The translations under genes were made by a program, and so were the position numbers. From Terriglobales bacterium (GTDB lineage: Bacteria; Acidobacteriota; Terriglobia; Terriglobales; Acidobacteriaceae): a DNA stretch of 64,000 nucleotides. The notes under the pieces are model-generated. The model was not told where the DNA came from, did not search any database, and worked only from the letters and a program-made list of their open reading frames with translations. This document shows positions 42,231-51,102 of this stretch, piece after piece. Position 1 is the first letter of the stretch. The number at the start of each line of letters is the position of its first letter. Where the stretch lies: assembly GCA_025462725.1 (NCBI GenBank), contig JAOAPE010000002.1, positions 186,001 through 250,000 on the forward strand, in the 5' to 3' direction.

Positions 42231-43583
42231 TTGAGAAAGCTTTTCGGCACGGATGGCATTCGCGGTGTTGCCGGCGAATATCCTTTAGACAAGAAAACGA
42301 TCCACACGATTGGCAGCGCACTCGCTCACCACTTGGGCGGAGTGAATGGCAAGGTGCGCGTGGTGATCGGGCAGGACACCCGCGAGTCAAGCCGATGGAT
42401 CGCGGACACCCTGACGTCAGGGTTAGAGTCCGCAGGAGCGGAAGTCGCCAGTGCTGGCGTGGTGACAACACCCGCGGTTGCGTTCCTGGCGCACACACAA
42501 AAGTTTTCTGCGGGAGTAGTCATCTCGGCGTCACATAATCCATGGCAGGACAATGGGATCAAAGTCTTCGGTCATGACGGCTACAAACTTGCCGATTCTG
42601 TTGAGTTGGAGATTGAGCACGAAATTTTCAGTCAGATCGAGAAAGACAGCACTGCAACCGGGATTGCCAAACAGCCTTCATTGCCCGGCGATCACAAGTT
42701 AGCCGAGACTTATGAGCAATGGCTGAAGACATCGATCGATAATGTTGATCTGAGCAGGCTGAAGATTGCGGTTGATTGCGCCAACGGAGCGGCCAGCAAT
42801 CTAGCTCCGGAATTATTTCGATTGTGCAAGATCAACGCCAGCTTCACTCATACTTCCCCGAATGGCAAGAACATCAATGACAAGTGCGGGGCGTTGTATC
42901 CAGATGTCGTAGCTGGTGAAGTTGTTTCGCAGAAAGCCAACATGGGTGTGTGCTTCGATGGCGATGCCGACCGCGCACTCTTTTCCGATCACGCCGGAAA
43001 TGTCATCAATGGTGACGCCGTGTTGCTGCTGATAGCTCGCGAGATGAAATCGCGCGGGGTCTTGAAGAATGACACCGTCGTTGCCACAACTATGTCGAAC
43101 ATGGGGCTGGAAGCAGCGCTAAAGAAATCCGGTATTAAGATGCTTCGCGCTCCGGTAGGCGACAAATACGTTCTCGAAGAGATGCAGAAGACAGGCGCAG
43201 TTTTAGGCGGAGAGCAATCCGGACACATCATCTTCTCCGACTGCGCAACCACTGGCGATGGCTTAATGACTGCCTTGAAAGTTCTGGAAGTGGTCGCAAA
43301 GAGCGGGAAGTCGCTAGCCGAACTCGTCAGCGATCTTAAAGTTTTTCCGCAAGTGATCAAGAACGTCCGTGTCCGCGAGAAGAAACCACTGGACCAAATT
43401 CCCGAGGTCGCCAGCGCCATTAAAATCGCGGAACAAGACCTTAAAGACGAAGGCCGCGTGGTGGTTCGCTACTCGGGGACAGAGGCGCTTTGTCGGGTGA
43501 TGATCGAGGCGTCGTCAGCGGAGAAGATGACGAAACACGCGGACGCAATCGCCGGAGCGATGCAGAAGGCGATGGGTGCGTAA
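42231..43583 (+). CDS. glmM: Phosphoglucosamine mutase GlmM
   Basis: A 450-residue mutase from TTG 42231 (MRKLFGTDGIRG, the usual start; TTGGGAGA at 42216-42223 serves as ribosome site, although the frame opens there). Key motifs: active-site serine loop VVISASHNPWQDNGIK, metal loop DGDADR, sugar loop GGEQSGHI and phosphate-binding RYSGTE. It converts glucosamine-6-phosphate to glucosamine-1-phosphate for UDP-GlcNAc and peptidoglycan. In other bacteria GlmM binds and tempers CdaA, matching this operon. Confidence 0.95.
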   Translation: MRKLFGTDGIRGVAGEYPLDKKTIHTIGSALAHHLGGVNGKVRVVIGQDTRESSRWIADTLTSGLESAGAEVASAGVVTTPAVAFLAHTQKFSAGVVISASHNPWQDNGIKVFGHDGYKLADSVELEIEHEIFSQIEKDSTATGIAKQPSLPGDHKLAETYEQWLKTSIDNVDLSRLKIAVDCANGAASNLAPELFRLCKINASFTHTSPNGKNINDKCGALYPDVVAGEVVSQKANMGVCFDGDADRALFSDHAGNVINGDAVLLLIAREMKSRGVLKNDTVVATTMSNMGLEAALKKSGIKMLRAPVGDKYVLEEMQKTGAVLGGEQSGHIIFSDCATTGDGLMTALKVLEVVAKSGKSLAELVSDLKVFPQVIKNVRVREKKPLDQIPEVASAIKIAEQDLKDEGRVVVRYSGTEALCRVMIEASSAEKMTKHADAIAGAMQKAMGA

Positions 43584-43595
43584 AACGGTGTAGGT

Positions 43596-44159
43596 ATGTT
43601 CGAGAAGTACACGCAAGAAGCAAGGCGCGCAGTTTTCTTTGCACGGCGAGAAGCTGCGCATTCCGGCCACGCTTTCATTGCAATCGAACACCTTCTCCTC
43701 GGAATAGTTCATGATGAAGACACACGGATAGAGCAGTTGTTCCAGCTTAAGCAACAGCTTGCGACAATCCGTGCCGAAGTGTATCGTGCGCATCCCAAAC
43801 GCAAACGGATTTCAGAGAATCAAGACCTTCCCTTAACGAATCCATGCAAACGTGTGCTAGCGTACGCGGCCGAAGAAGGGGAGCAGTTGAGGGATAAGGC
43901 GATTGACTCAGAGCACCTGATCCTGGGAATCCTCCGAGAGCGTGATTCTATTGCCGCAACTCTGCTTGGAACATTTGGAGTGCATCTCGAAGCGGCGCGC
44001 GAGATAGTGCGAAAGAAACCCGTACCGGGACGCACTTCGCATCATTCGGAGCCGCTCATATACGTTGCACCCAAGGAATCTAAGTGGAACATAATTGGCT
44101 TGGTTCTAATCGGTGCGCTCGCAGGTGCTGTTATTGTGCTCCTGTTGCGGTTACGCTGA
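43596..44159 (+). CDS. Clp-N-domain membrane-anchored protein
   Basis: A 187-residue protein with two Clp N-terminal repeats, EARRAVFFARREAAHSGHAFIAIEHLLLGIVHDE and ACKRVLAYAAEEGEQLRDKAIDSEHLILGILRERDS-like (residues near 75-120). It has no ATPase domain. The C-terminus is a membrane segment (IIGLVLIGALAGAVIVLLLRL). It may present substrates or adaptors at the membrane, or sequester them. It follows glmM by 12 bases on the same strand, and its stop touches the polA stop from the opposite strand. Confidence 0.8.
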   Translation: MFEKYTQEARRAVFFARREAAHSGHAFIAIEHLLLGIVHDEDTRIEQLFQLKQQLATIRAEVYRAHPKRKRISENQDLPLTNPCKRVLAYAAEEGEQLRDKAIDSEHLILGILRERDSIAATLLGTFGVHLEAAREIVRKKPVPGRTSHHSEPLIYVAPKESKWNIIGLVLIGALAGAVIVLLLRLR

Positions 44160-44160
44160 G

Positions 44161-47019
44161 CTACTCCATGTCCCGCCAATTTTTCCCGATACCCACATCC
44201 ACAACCAGTGGCACATCCAGCGGGTGCACATTCTCCATCTTGTCGCAGACCAGCGCGCGCACTTCTTCGACTTCCGCTTCGGGGACTTCGAACACGAGTT
44301 CATCATGCACCTGAAGGGTCATGCGCGTTTTCAATTTGCGTTGTGTGATCTCTTCGTCGATGCGGATCATCGCCATCTTGATCAGGTCAGCGGCGGTGCC
44401 TTGGAGTGGAGTGTTCACTGAGGTGCGATCAGCGAATCCGCGCATATTGGAATTCTTGCTGTTGATGTCCGGAATGGGGCGGATGCGGCCGAAGAGCGTG
44501 CGCACGTAACCGTTTTTTCGCGCTTCGTCGAGTGTGCGATCAATGAAGTTGCGTACCCCGCTGTATCGAGCGAAGTAGTTGTCGATGTAAGTCTTCGCTT
44601 CTTTGGTATCGATGCCCAACTGCTGCGAGAGCCCGAACGGCGACAATCCATAGACGATGCCGAAGTTCACCGCCTTGGCGCGGCGGCGGTGCTCTTTGTC
44701 GATCATCATCGGTGGCACGCCAAAAACTTCTGACGCCGTGAGTGAGTGGATGTCATCGCCGCGGCGGAATGCCTGCGTGAGCAGCGGATCTTCAGAATAG
44801 TGCGCGAGCAGGCGGAGTTCGATCTGCGAGTAGTCTGCCGCGAGCAGCACGTGTCCGGCTTCTGCGATGAATGCGGCGCGAATCTCGCGGCCTTGCTCGG
44901 TGCGGATAGGAATATTCTGCAAATTCGGGTTGATCGATGAGAGACGCCCAGTAGCCGTGCCGGCTTGGTTGAATGTCGTGTGCAGGCGTCCGGTCTTGGG
45001 ATTGATCAGCACGGGCAGCGCATCAACGTATGTCGATTTCAATTTCGACATCTGCCGATATTCGAGCACCATGCGCGGAACCGGACTGGCATTCGTCTGC
45101 GCCAGTTCTTCCAGGACATCAACGGCGGTGGAGATCGTCTTGCCCTTGCCATACTTGATTGGCTTGGGAAGCTTGAGTGTGTTGAACAACACGTCGCCAA
45201 GTTTCTTCGGTGAGTTGATGTTGAACTCTACTCCGGCGTGTTGGTGGATGTCTCGTGCCTTGGCGGCGCAATCGCGCCCGAGTCGCTCAGAAAGTTCGCG
45301 CAGAACTTCAGTGTCAATTTTCACGCCTGCATGTTCCATGCGCATGAGCACAGGGACAAGCGGCAGGTCGATGTCTAGATAGACCTCGAGCAGTTTTCCG
45401 GCTTCCACTTCTTTGCGCAGCGTAGTGGCGAGCCGGCCGATCACGTCGGCGGCTTGGGCCAGTGAATCCGAGAGTCCCAGGTCGAAGCGCCTGAGCGCGA
45501 GATCGCGCAATGAGTGGCTGGAGTAAGTGGGATCGAGCAGGTAGGAGTAAAGCAACGTGTCGTGCTCGACACCGTTCAACTGCGTTCCGGAAACGGCGCT
45601 GCGATGTAATGCGGATTTCAAATCATGAACTGACTTTTTTATCTTTGGATCGGCGAGGGCGGCATTTGTTGCGGCCCCAAACTCTCCAGAAAGTTCCGCG
45701 TTAGCGGCTTTGCCGACCTGTGCCGAAAATCCGACTCTTGAAGCAGGCGGAACTTGCTCTGCAGCTAAAGCGCTGGCAAAAAGGTCACCACTTCCGTTTT
45801 CCGCAGCAGGTAGCTCTTCTTCTTCGACTGTTTCGGATTTTGCGGCAGTAGCTTTCTTCGGTGGCAGCTCGAATGCCACTGCAAGTCCGGCATCGTTCTG
45901 TATGGCAGCATCGAGAAGTTCCTTCAACTGCGATAAGGACGCGAGATCGCTGTACTCCGTTTCGCCCATTTCCACCGGCGCAGCAGCAGGCAGCACCGAG
46001 CGAAGGAGTGTCGTGAACTCCAACTCCTTGAATAGTGCCTGGCTCGCGGGGACATCCGGCTCCTGTGCGCGCATGCCCTCAAGATCAAGCTCAATAGGGA
46101 CGTTGCAATCGATCGTCACTAATTGCTTGCTGAGGAGCACCGTCTCGCGATTATTTTGCAGCGATTCGCGATACGACTTCTTCTCGATCTCGGCAGCGCG
46201 GTCGAGCGCAGCTTCCACCGTTCCGAAACGCTTGATGATCTCGACCGAACCTTTATCGCCGATCCCTGGAGCACCGGGGATGTTGTCGATCGAATCGCCG
46301 CGCAGTGCCATCACGTCAATCACCTGTCGCGGAGGCACACCGACGATCTCCTCCACTTTCGCAGCATTGCAAATGAGATTGTCTTTTGGCGGATTGAGCA
46401 CGCAGATGTGATCGTTGACCAGTTGCAGCATGTCCTTGTCGCTGGAGACGACGAAGACTTTGTGTCCGCGCTCGGCGGCTTGGCGGGCGAGAGTGCCGAT
46501 GACATCGTCCGCCTCAAAGCCTTGACTGGAAAGAATGGGAATCCGATACGCCTGAAGTGCGCGGCTGATGTATGGGACCTGCTGCGAGAGATCCGGCGGC
46601 ATCTCCTTGCGGTTGGCCTTGTATCCCATGTATTCGACTTTTTGGAATTGCTGCGTCTTAATGTCGAATTTTTGAACGGCGGTGAGCCCCTTCGCTTGCT
46701 CGTCGCGAAACGTTGGCCCGGAGAGATCGTAAACAGCGGCGAGGTACTGCGGCGAAAAGTCCTGCCGCAGTTTATTCAGCATGTTCACGAAGACGTACGT
46801 AGCCGCAGTGGGGATTCCCGTCTTAGTGGACATGGGCCTCTGCCGCGCCATCGCGTGATACGCGCGGAAGATGAAGGACATCGCGTCAATCAGGAACACG
46901 CGCTTCTTGTCGCCTTCGGGCGGACGCAGCGTCATTTCCGCGCCAGCGGATTTCTGCTCCGGCGCAGCGGACTCAATCGCAGGCTGTGGCGACTTAGCGG
47001 ATTTTTTCTTGGTGGCCAA
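44161..47019 (-). CDS. polA: DNA polymerase I
   Basis: A 952-residue family A polymerase. Residues 40-330: 5'-3' exonuclease (VFLIDAMSFIFRAYHAM, FEADDVIGTLA, SSDKDMLQL, GDSIDNIPGAPGIGDKG). A proofreading-like middle domain follows, in which the acidic residues are not visible: the region reads AVAFELPP where DxE is expected and VHDLKSAL where the NLKYD block is, so 3'-5' activity is probably lost, as in Taq. Polymerase motifs: DYSQIELRLLAHYS (about 723), RRRAKAVNFGIVYG (about 780), VHDELVFEV (about 905). A lysine-rich, alanine-rich linker region precedes. Start is TTG 47019, with weak support. Confidence 0.94.
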   Translation of the reverse strand: MATKKKSAKSPQPAIESAAPEQKSAGAEMTLRPPEGDKKRVFLIDAMSFIFRAYHAMARQRPMSTKTGIPTAATYVFVNMLNKLRQDFSPQYLAAVYDLSGPTFRDEQAKGLTAVQKFDIKTQQFQKVEYMGYKANRKEMPPDLSQQVPYISRALQAYRIPILSSQGFEADDVIGTLARQAAERGHKVFVVSSDKDMLQLVNDHICVLNPPKDNLICNAAKVEEIVGVPPRQVIDVMALRGDSIDNIPGAPGIGDKGSVEIIKRFGTVEAALDRAAEIEKKSYRESLQNNRETVLLSKQLVTIDCNVPIELDLEGMRAQEPDVPASQALFKELEFTTLLRSVLPAAAPVEMGETEYSDLASLSQLKELLDAAIQNDAGLAVAFELPPKKATAAKSETVEEEELPAAENGSGDLFASALAAEQVPPASRVGFSAQVGKAANAELSGEFGAATNAALADPKIKKSVHDLKSALHRSAVSGTQLNGVEHDTLLYSYLLDPTYSSHSLRDLALRRFDLGLSDSLAQAADVIGRLATTLRKEVEAGKLLEVYLDIDLPLVPVLMRMEHAGVKIDTEVLRELSERLGRDCAAKARDIHQHAGVEFNINSPKKLGDVLFNTLKLPKPIKYGKGKTISTAVDVLEELAQTNASPVPRMVLEYRQMSKLKSTYVDALPVLINPKTGRLHTTFNQAGTATGRLSSINPNLQNIPIRTEQGREIRAAFIAEAGHVLLAADYSQIELRLLAHYSEDPLLTQAFRRGDDIHSLTASEVFGVPPMMIDKEHRRRAKAVNFGIVYGLSPFGLSQQLGIDTKEAKTYIDNYFARYSGVRNFIDRTLDEARKNGYVRTLFGRIRPIPDINSKNSNMRGFADRTSVNTPLQGTAADLIKMAMIRIDEEITQRKLKTRMTLQVHDELVFEVPEAEVEEVRALVCDKMENVHPLDVPLVVDVGIGKNWRDME

Positions 47020-47068
47020 TGGGTTCTAAAAGTTTAGCAGGGACTTCGATCCGGGCTCACTCCCCTAC

Positions 47069-48169
47069 CTATTCAACGAACATGCAATCGCCATAGGAGA
47101 AAAATCGATATCGCTCCCGGACGGCGTGCTCATAGGCATGCAGCACCGGTTCGCGTCCGGCAAAGGCGCAGACCAACATCAGCAGTGTTGATTGCGGAAG
47201 ATGGAAATTGGTAAGGAGAGCGTCGATTACGTGAAACTGGAACCCGGGATAGATGAAGATATCAGCCTCGCCCGAACTGGCGGCGATCGTGCCATTCGGC
47301 GCCTGCATAGCGGCGAACTCCAACGTGCGCACAGTCGTTGTGCCAACAGCCACCACCCGCCGCCCCGCTTGCTTTGCCCGCGATATCTGCGCCGCCGCTT
47401 CGGCGGAAATCTCGTATCGTTCAGTGTGAAGTTTGTTCTCCTCCACACGTTCATGGCGGACAGGCTGAAACGTCCCGAGTCCCACATGAAGCGTAACCTC
47501 GGCAGTTTCGATCCCGCGCGCGCGGATTTCCGCCAAAATCTCCGCAGTGAAATGGAGTCCCGCAGTGGGCGCGGCGGCGGAACCTGTGTCCTTCGCGAAG
47601 ACCGTCTGGTAGCGCTCGCGGTCTTCGGGTGCCAGCGGACGGTCAATGTACGGCGGCAACGGAATATTTCCTAGTTTCTCCAGGACGGAAAAGAAGTCTC
47701 TGTTTTGCGGAGTGCGGAAGCGTAGCGTGCGCTCTCCGAACTCACCGCGCTGGATCACCTCTGCTTCGAGGTGGTCGCTTCCTTGGTCCCCGAAGAAAAG
47801 TTTTTCGCCGACTCCGATCTTGCGCCCGGGACGCACCAATGCTTCCCAGTCTGTCTCATTCAATTGCTTGGTCAGCAAGACTTCTACGCGTCCTTGGAGG
47901 AATTCCCTCGCAACCGGATTTCGTTCGCTCACCGGCTGCGCCTTTTCACCGCTGCGCCGTCCGAAGAGTCGGGCGGGAAAGACGCGGGTATTGTTGAAAA
48001 TCACGAGGTCGTCCGGCCGAAGCATCGAAGCGAATTCCCGGAATGTGCGGTCAGCGAGCGAGCCGGATTCCCGGTCCAAGCGCAGCATCCGCGAAGATGC
48101 GCGATCCGGCAGCGGTTGCTGCGCGATGAGTTCGGCAGGCAAATCGTAATGAAACTCGGCGACTAACAC
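47069..48169 (-). CDS. queA: tRNA queuosine synthesis enzyme QueA
   Basis: A 366-residue SAM:tRNA ribosyltransferase-isomerase. It has [24 protein letters not shown] at the start, [58 protein letters not shown], and [16 protein letters not shown] near the end. It moves the ribosyl part of SAM onto preQ1 in tRNA, making epoxyqueuosine. GTG start at 48169. Not in an operon with tgt here. Confidence 0.95.
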   Translation of the reverse strand: MLVAEFHYDLPAELIAQQPLPDRASSRMLRLDRESGSLADRTFREFASMLRPDDLVIFNNTRVFPARLFGRRSGEKAQPVSERNPVAREFLQGRVEVLLTKQLNETDWEALVRPGRKIGVGEKLFFGDQGSDHLEAEVIQRGEFGERTLRFRTPQNRDFFSVLEKLGNIPLPPYIDRPLAPEDRERYQTVFAKDTGSAAAPTAGLHFTAEILAEIRARGIETAEVTLHVGLGTFQPVRHERVEENKLHTERYEISAEAAAQISRAKQAGRRVVAVGTTTVRTLEFAAMQAPNGTIAASSGEADIFIYPGFQFHVIDALLTNFHLPQSTLLMLVCAFAGREPVLHAYEHAVRERYRFFSYGDCMFVE

Positions 48170-48281
48170 TTTGCATCATTATAGGTGTGTTCATTTTTGG
48201 GCTCATCCATAACATCACCATCGGCGAATGCGCAAAATGGTTTTGACGCTGAGAGAAGCTGGGGTAGGATAGGGTGCCACT

Positions 48282-49052
48282 ATGAGAGCAGAATTCCAGC
48301 ATCGGGAAGATTTAGTCCACTTCGGAAGACTCATTCATCAACAGGGGTTCGTCTCCGCTTGTGACGGCAATCTCTCTGTGCGGCTGGATTCAAACACTGT
48401 CTTGGCCACTCCTACATCGGTCAGCAAGGGCATGATGCAGCCCAGTGACATGGTGAAAGTTGACCTGCAGGGCAACAAGCTTGAGGGCGAAAGAAACGTC
48501 TCCAGCGAGATTGCCATGCACCTGACGATTTACCGGATCCGCCCGGACATTCATGCCGTAGTCCACGCGCATCCGGTGACCGCCACTGGATTCGCTTCTG
48601 CAGGAATGGCGTTGGACCAGCCTATCTGCTCGGAAGTGGTTGTGAGCCTGGGCGCTGTTCCGCTCGCGGATTACGGCACGACCGGCACTCCCGAATTGAG
48701 CGCGTCACTGCTGCCGTACATCCATGACTATGACGCTATGTTGCTGGCCAATCATGGCAGCGTCACTTACGGCGTGGATCTGATGCAGGCTTACCTGAAG
48801 ACGGAAGCTGTGGAGCATTTCGCAAAGATCATGTTGGTAACGCAGCAACTCGGACGCCAGCAGACCCTGAGCCCGGCAAATATACGCAAATTGGTTGACG
48901 CGCGCACCCGATACGAAGGAAATACCTCCCTCGCGAGCATGCCTCCCGGCCCGCTGCGTCCCAAACATTCTGATGATGCCCACAAAGACATTGAACGTGA
49001 CATGCAGGACATCAACGTGAATGACGCTTTCGTGACCCTGCGAAAGCGCTAG
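48282..49052 (+). CDS. Class II aldolase/adducin family protein
   Basis: A 256-residue class II aldolase: FVSACDGNLSVRLDSNTVLATPTSVSKGMM, EIAMHLTIYRIRPDIHAVVHAHPVTATGFASAG (metal HxH), and DAMLLANHGSVTYGVDLMQAYLKTEAVEHFAKIM. This is the layout of L-fuculose/ribulose phosphate aldolases and relatives, with zinc bound by three histidines (the HAHP pair and the NHG histidine). The substrate cannot be inferred. The extra C-terminal 60 residues are helical and charged. Monocistronic, divergent from queA. Confidence 0.87.
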   Translation: MRAEFQHREDLVHFGRLIHQQGFVSACDGNLSVRLDSNTVLATPTSVSKGMMQPSDMVKVDLQGNKLEGERNVSSEIAMHLTIYRIRPDIHAVVHAHPVTATGFASAGMALDQPICSEVVVSLGAVPLADYGTTGTPELSASLLPYIHDYDAMLLANHGSVTYGVDLMQAYLKTEAVEHFAKIMLVTQQLGRQQTLSPANIRKLVDARTRYEGNTSLASMPPGPLRPKHSDDAHKDIERDMQDINVNDAFVTLRKR

Positions 49053-49058
49053 CTCGTT

Positions 49059-49622
49059 CTACGCTGCTCGCCTTCCCTGCTTTCCCAATTCACTGAACAC
49101 TGAGATCATCTCCCGATTAAATGCGGGAATGTCATCCGGCTTTCGGCTGCTAACCCAGTTCCTATCGCGCAGAACCTCGCGGTCTTCCCAGTTCGCGCCG
49201 CTGTTGATGATGTCGTATCGAATGGTGGGCCAACTGGTCATGGTGCGACCTTTTGTAATATTTGCCGAGACGAGCAGCCATCCACCATGGCAGATCACGG
49301 CAATGGGCTTTCCAGCATCGTCCGCTTGGCGAACGAAGTTCTGCGCCTCACGCCAATCGCGCAAGTCGTCTGCGTTCAGTGCGCCTCCGGGGAGCAGCAC
49401 GGCGTCAAACTCCTCTTGACTGGCCTGTTGCAAGGGAAGATCAACTTTCACTTTCCCCGCCTTGTCGTGATGATGCATTCCATAGATCTCACCCGGGACG
49501 GGAGAAATGACTTTCACCTCAGCGCCAGCGTCAATCAGCGCCTGTCTGGGTTTTGTGAGTTCCACTTCTTCAAATCCGTTGGTAGCAAGTACAGCAACAC
49601 GAATCCCTGAAAGCTCTGCCAT
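49059..49622 (-). CDS. DJ-1/PfpI family protein
   Basis: A 187-residue cytosolic protein of the PfpI/YhbO group. VAVLATNGFEEVELTKPRQALIDAGAEVKVISP supplies the catalytic glutamate, ICHGGWLLVSA the nucleophile cysteine, and FDAVLLPGGALNADDLR precedes it. ATG 49622 has AGGAGA upstream. Such proteins act as stress-linked deglycases or proteases. Full-length for the family. Confidence 0.9.
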   Translation of the reverse strand: MAELSGIRVAVLATNGFEEVELTKPRQALIDAGAEVKVISPVPGEIYGMHHHDKAGKVKVDLPLQQASQEEFDAVLLPGGALNADDLRDWREAQNFVRQADDAGKPIAVICHGGWLLVSANITKGRTMTSWPTIRYDIINSGANWEDREVLRDRNWVSSRKPDDIPAFNREMISVFSELGKQGRRAA

Positions 49623-49690
49623 GTTTATCTCCTGTTAATGAATGGATGCTTTTAAAACGCAATAAGCAAAGCTGATTCGGTTGCAAGCAG

Positions 49691-49714
49691 AAAAAAGCGG
49701 GCCCAAAGGCCCGC
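49691..49714 (-). terminator. Intrinsic terminator of the amidohydrolase pair
   Basis: GCGGGCC (49714-49708 on the minus strand), loop TTTG, GGCCCGC (49703-49697), followed by TTTTTT. It lies 24 bases beyond the stop at 49738. Confidence 0.85.
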
Positions 49715-49737
49715 CTCTCCGAAGAACCAGCTTTTCT

Positions 49738-51102
49738 TTAGTGGCTATAAGCGTCCCGCAAGTCCGTCTGCCGACTGCGCATCGGAATCTCCCGTCCATT
49801 AATGAAGACACGTTTTACATCGGTCTTCATGTCCAGCGGGTCGCCATTCGAGATCACCAGGTTCGCAGTCTTGCCTACGTCGAGGGAACCGAGCTTGTCG
49901 GCCAGTCCCCAAATCTCCGCAGCGTTCAGCGTTACCGCCTTCAACGCTTCGTCCCAGGGAAGTCCGTACGCCACCGCGTATCCCGCAGCGTAAGGGATAT
50001 TGCGGGCATTGTGTGTGTCTCCCCATGAACCGAATGCGATCTTCACTCCGCGCTTCTGGAGTTCGGCGGGAATGCTGAAGACCGTGTCGTAACGCTCATC
50101 ACCTTTCGGAGCGTCATAAATGGATCCGACAATCACCGGCAATTTGCTCGCGGCAATCTCGTCGAGGATGTTGCGCGAATACACCAAATCTCCGAGGATG
50201 GCTTTGAGGTTGAATTCCTTCGCCAGACGCATTGCCACTTTGATATCACTGGGCTCCTCCGCCGTGAGCAGCACCGGTTTCTTGCCTTGCAGGTACGGAA
50301 CCAACGCTTCGAGCTTCAAGTCGCGCTTCGGAGCAGTGGGAGCATCTTTCTTGTCTTTGGTAGCGTCGGCAGACTTCTTGTTGTATTCGTCCCATTTCTG
50401 GGCGTAGTCCTGCGCGTCAATGAATGCCTGCCGAAGTTGCGCGGCCATGCCCATGCGCGTTGACGGATACTTCGAACTGGCGAACGATTCATTCCGGCGC
50501 TGTTGCCCCGTGAAGTTGAGCGGCATAGAAATGTCGCGAACCAGCAGCATTTCGTCGCTGCTGCGTCCATCGAGTTGGATGAACGCCATTTGCCCCGGGA
50601 GTGTATCCCGCGATGATGGCGAGACGATCGCGTTGGTTACGCCGTTCATCCGAGTGACGGGAATCAGTTCCGATTCCGCATGAAACGCATCGGTGACATG
50701 CATGTGCGGCATGATCTCATCGCTGGCTTCAACCATGTCATTCGTCATCTCGACTGCAGAGATCTCGGTTAAGCCGAGGTGCGACATCGAATCGATCATT
50801 CCGGGATAAACCGTCATCCCCGCAGCTTCGATGATATGTGCGTTCCGCGGAATGGTGACGCTCGCCGCCGCACCGACCGCTATGATCTTCCCGCCTTCGA
50901 TCACGACCACACCGTTTTCAATCACGCCGTGCGTGATGGTGAGCAGCTTTCCGCCGCGGATCGCAATCGGCACGGGAGCAGATGGAGCCGGTGCGGCTGC
51001 GGGCTTTGCAGATGCAGTTGCTGTAGGACGTGTCTGAGAAGAAGCTGAGAGCGCCAGCGCTATCGTGCATACAAATGTAAAAACTATTCGTGAGATTTTC
51101 AT
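49738..51102 (-). CDS. Secreted amidohydrolase with altered metal motif
   Basis: A 454-residue imidazolonepropionase-like amidohydrolase, signal peptide MKISRIVFTFVCTIALALSASSQ, and a proline/alanine-rich spacer. It has the composite beta domain (GGKLLTITHGVIENGVVVIEGGKIIAVG) and barrel. The first metal motif is GMIDSMSHLGL: the usual HxH reads MSH, so one ligand is missing. The final block is NAAEIWGLADKLGSLDVGKTANLVISNGDPLDM. The ATG overlaps the upstream paralogue's stop (TAATG, 51100-51104). A non-hydrolytic or partner role of the pair is possible. Confidence 0.85.
   Translation of the reverse strand: MKISRIVFTFVCTIALALSASSQTRPTATASAKPAAAPAPSAPVPIAIRGGKLLTITHGVIENGVVVIEGGKIIAVGAAASVTIPRNAHIIEAAGMTVYPGMIDSMSHLGLTEISAVEMTNDMVEASDEIMPHMHVTDAFHAESELIPVTRMNGVTNAIVSPSSRDTLPGQMAFIQLDGRSSDEMLLVRDISMPLNFTGQQRRNESFASSKYPSTRMGMAAQLRQAFIDAQDYAQKWDEYNKKSADATKDKKDAPTAPKRDLKLEALVPYLQGKKPVLLTAEEPSDIKVAMRLAKEFNLKAILGDLVYSRNILDEIAASKLPVIVGSIYDAPKGDERYDTVFSIPAELQKRGVKIAFGSWGDTHNARNIPYAAGYAVAYGLPWDEALKAVTLNAAEIWGLADKLGSLDVGKTANLVISNGDPLDMKTDVKRVFINGREIPMRSRQTDLRDAYSH

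Noticed and set aside
46123-47037. 304-codon plus-strand frame opposite polA
   Set aside because: Lies entirely across the exonuclease domain of polA; typical high-GC antisense frame.
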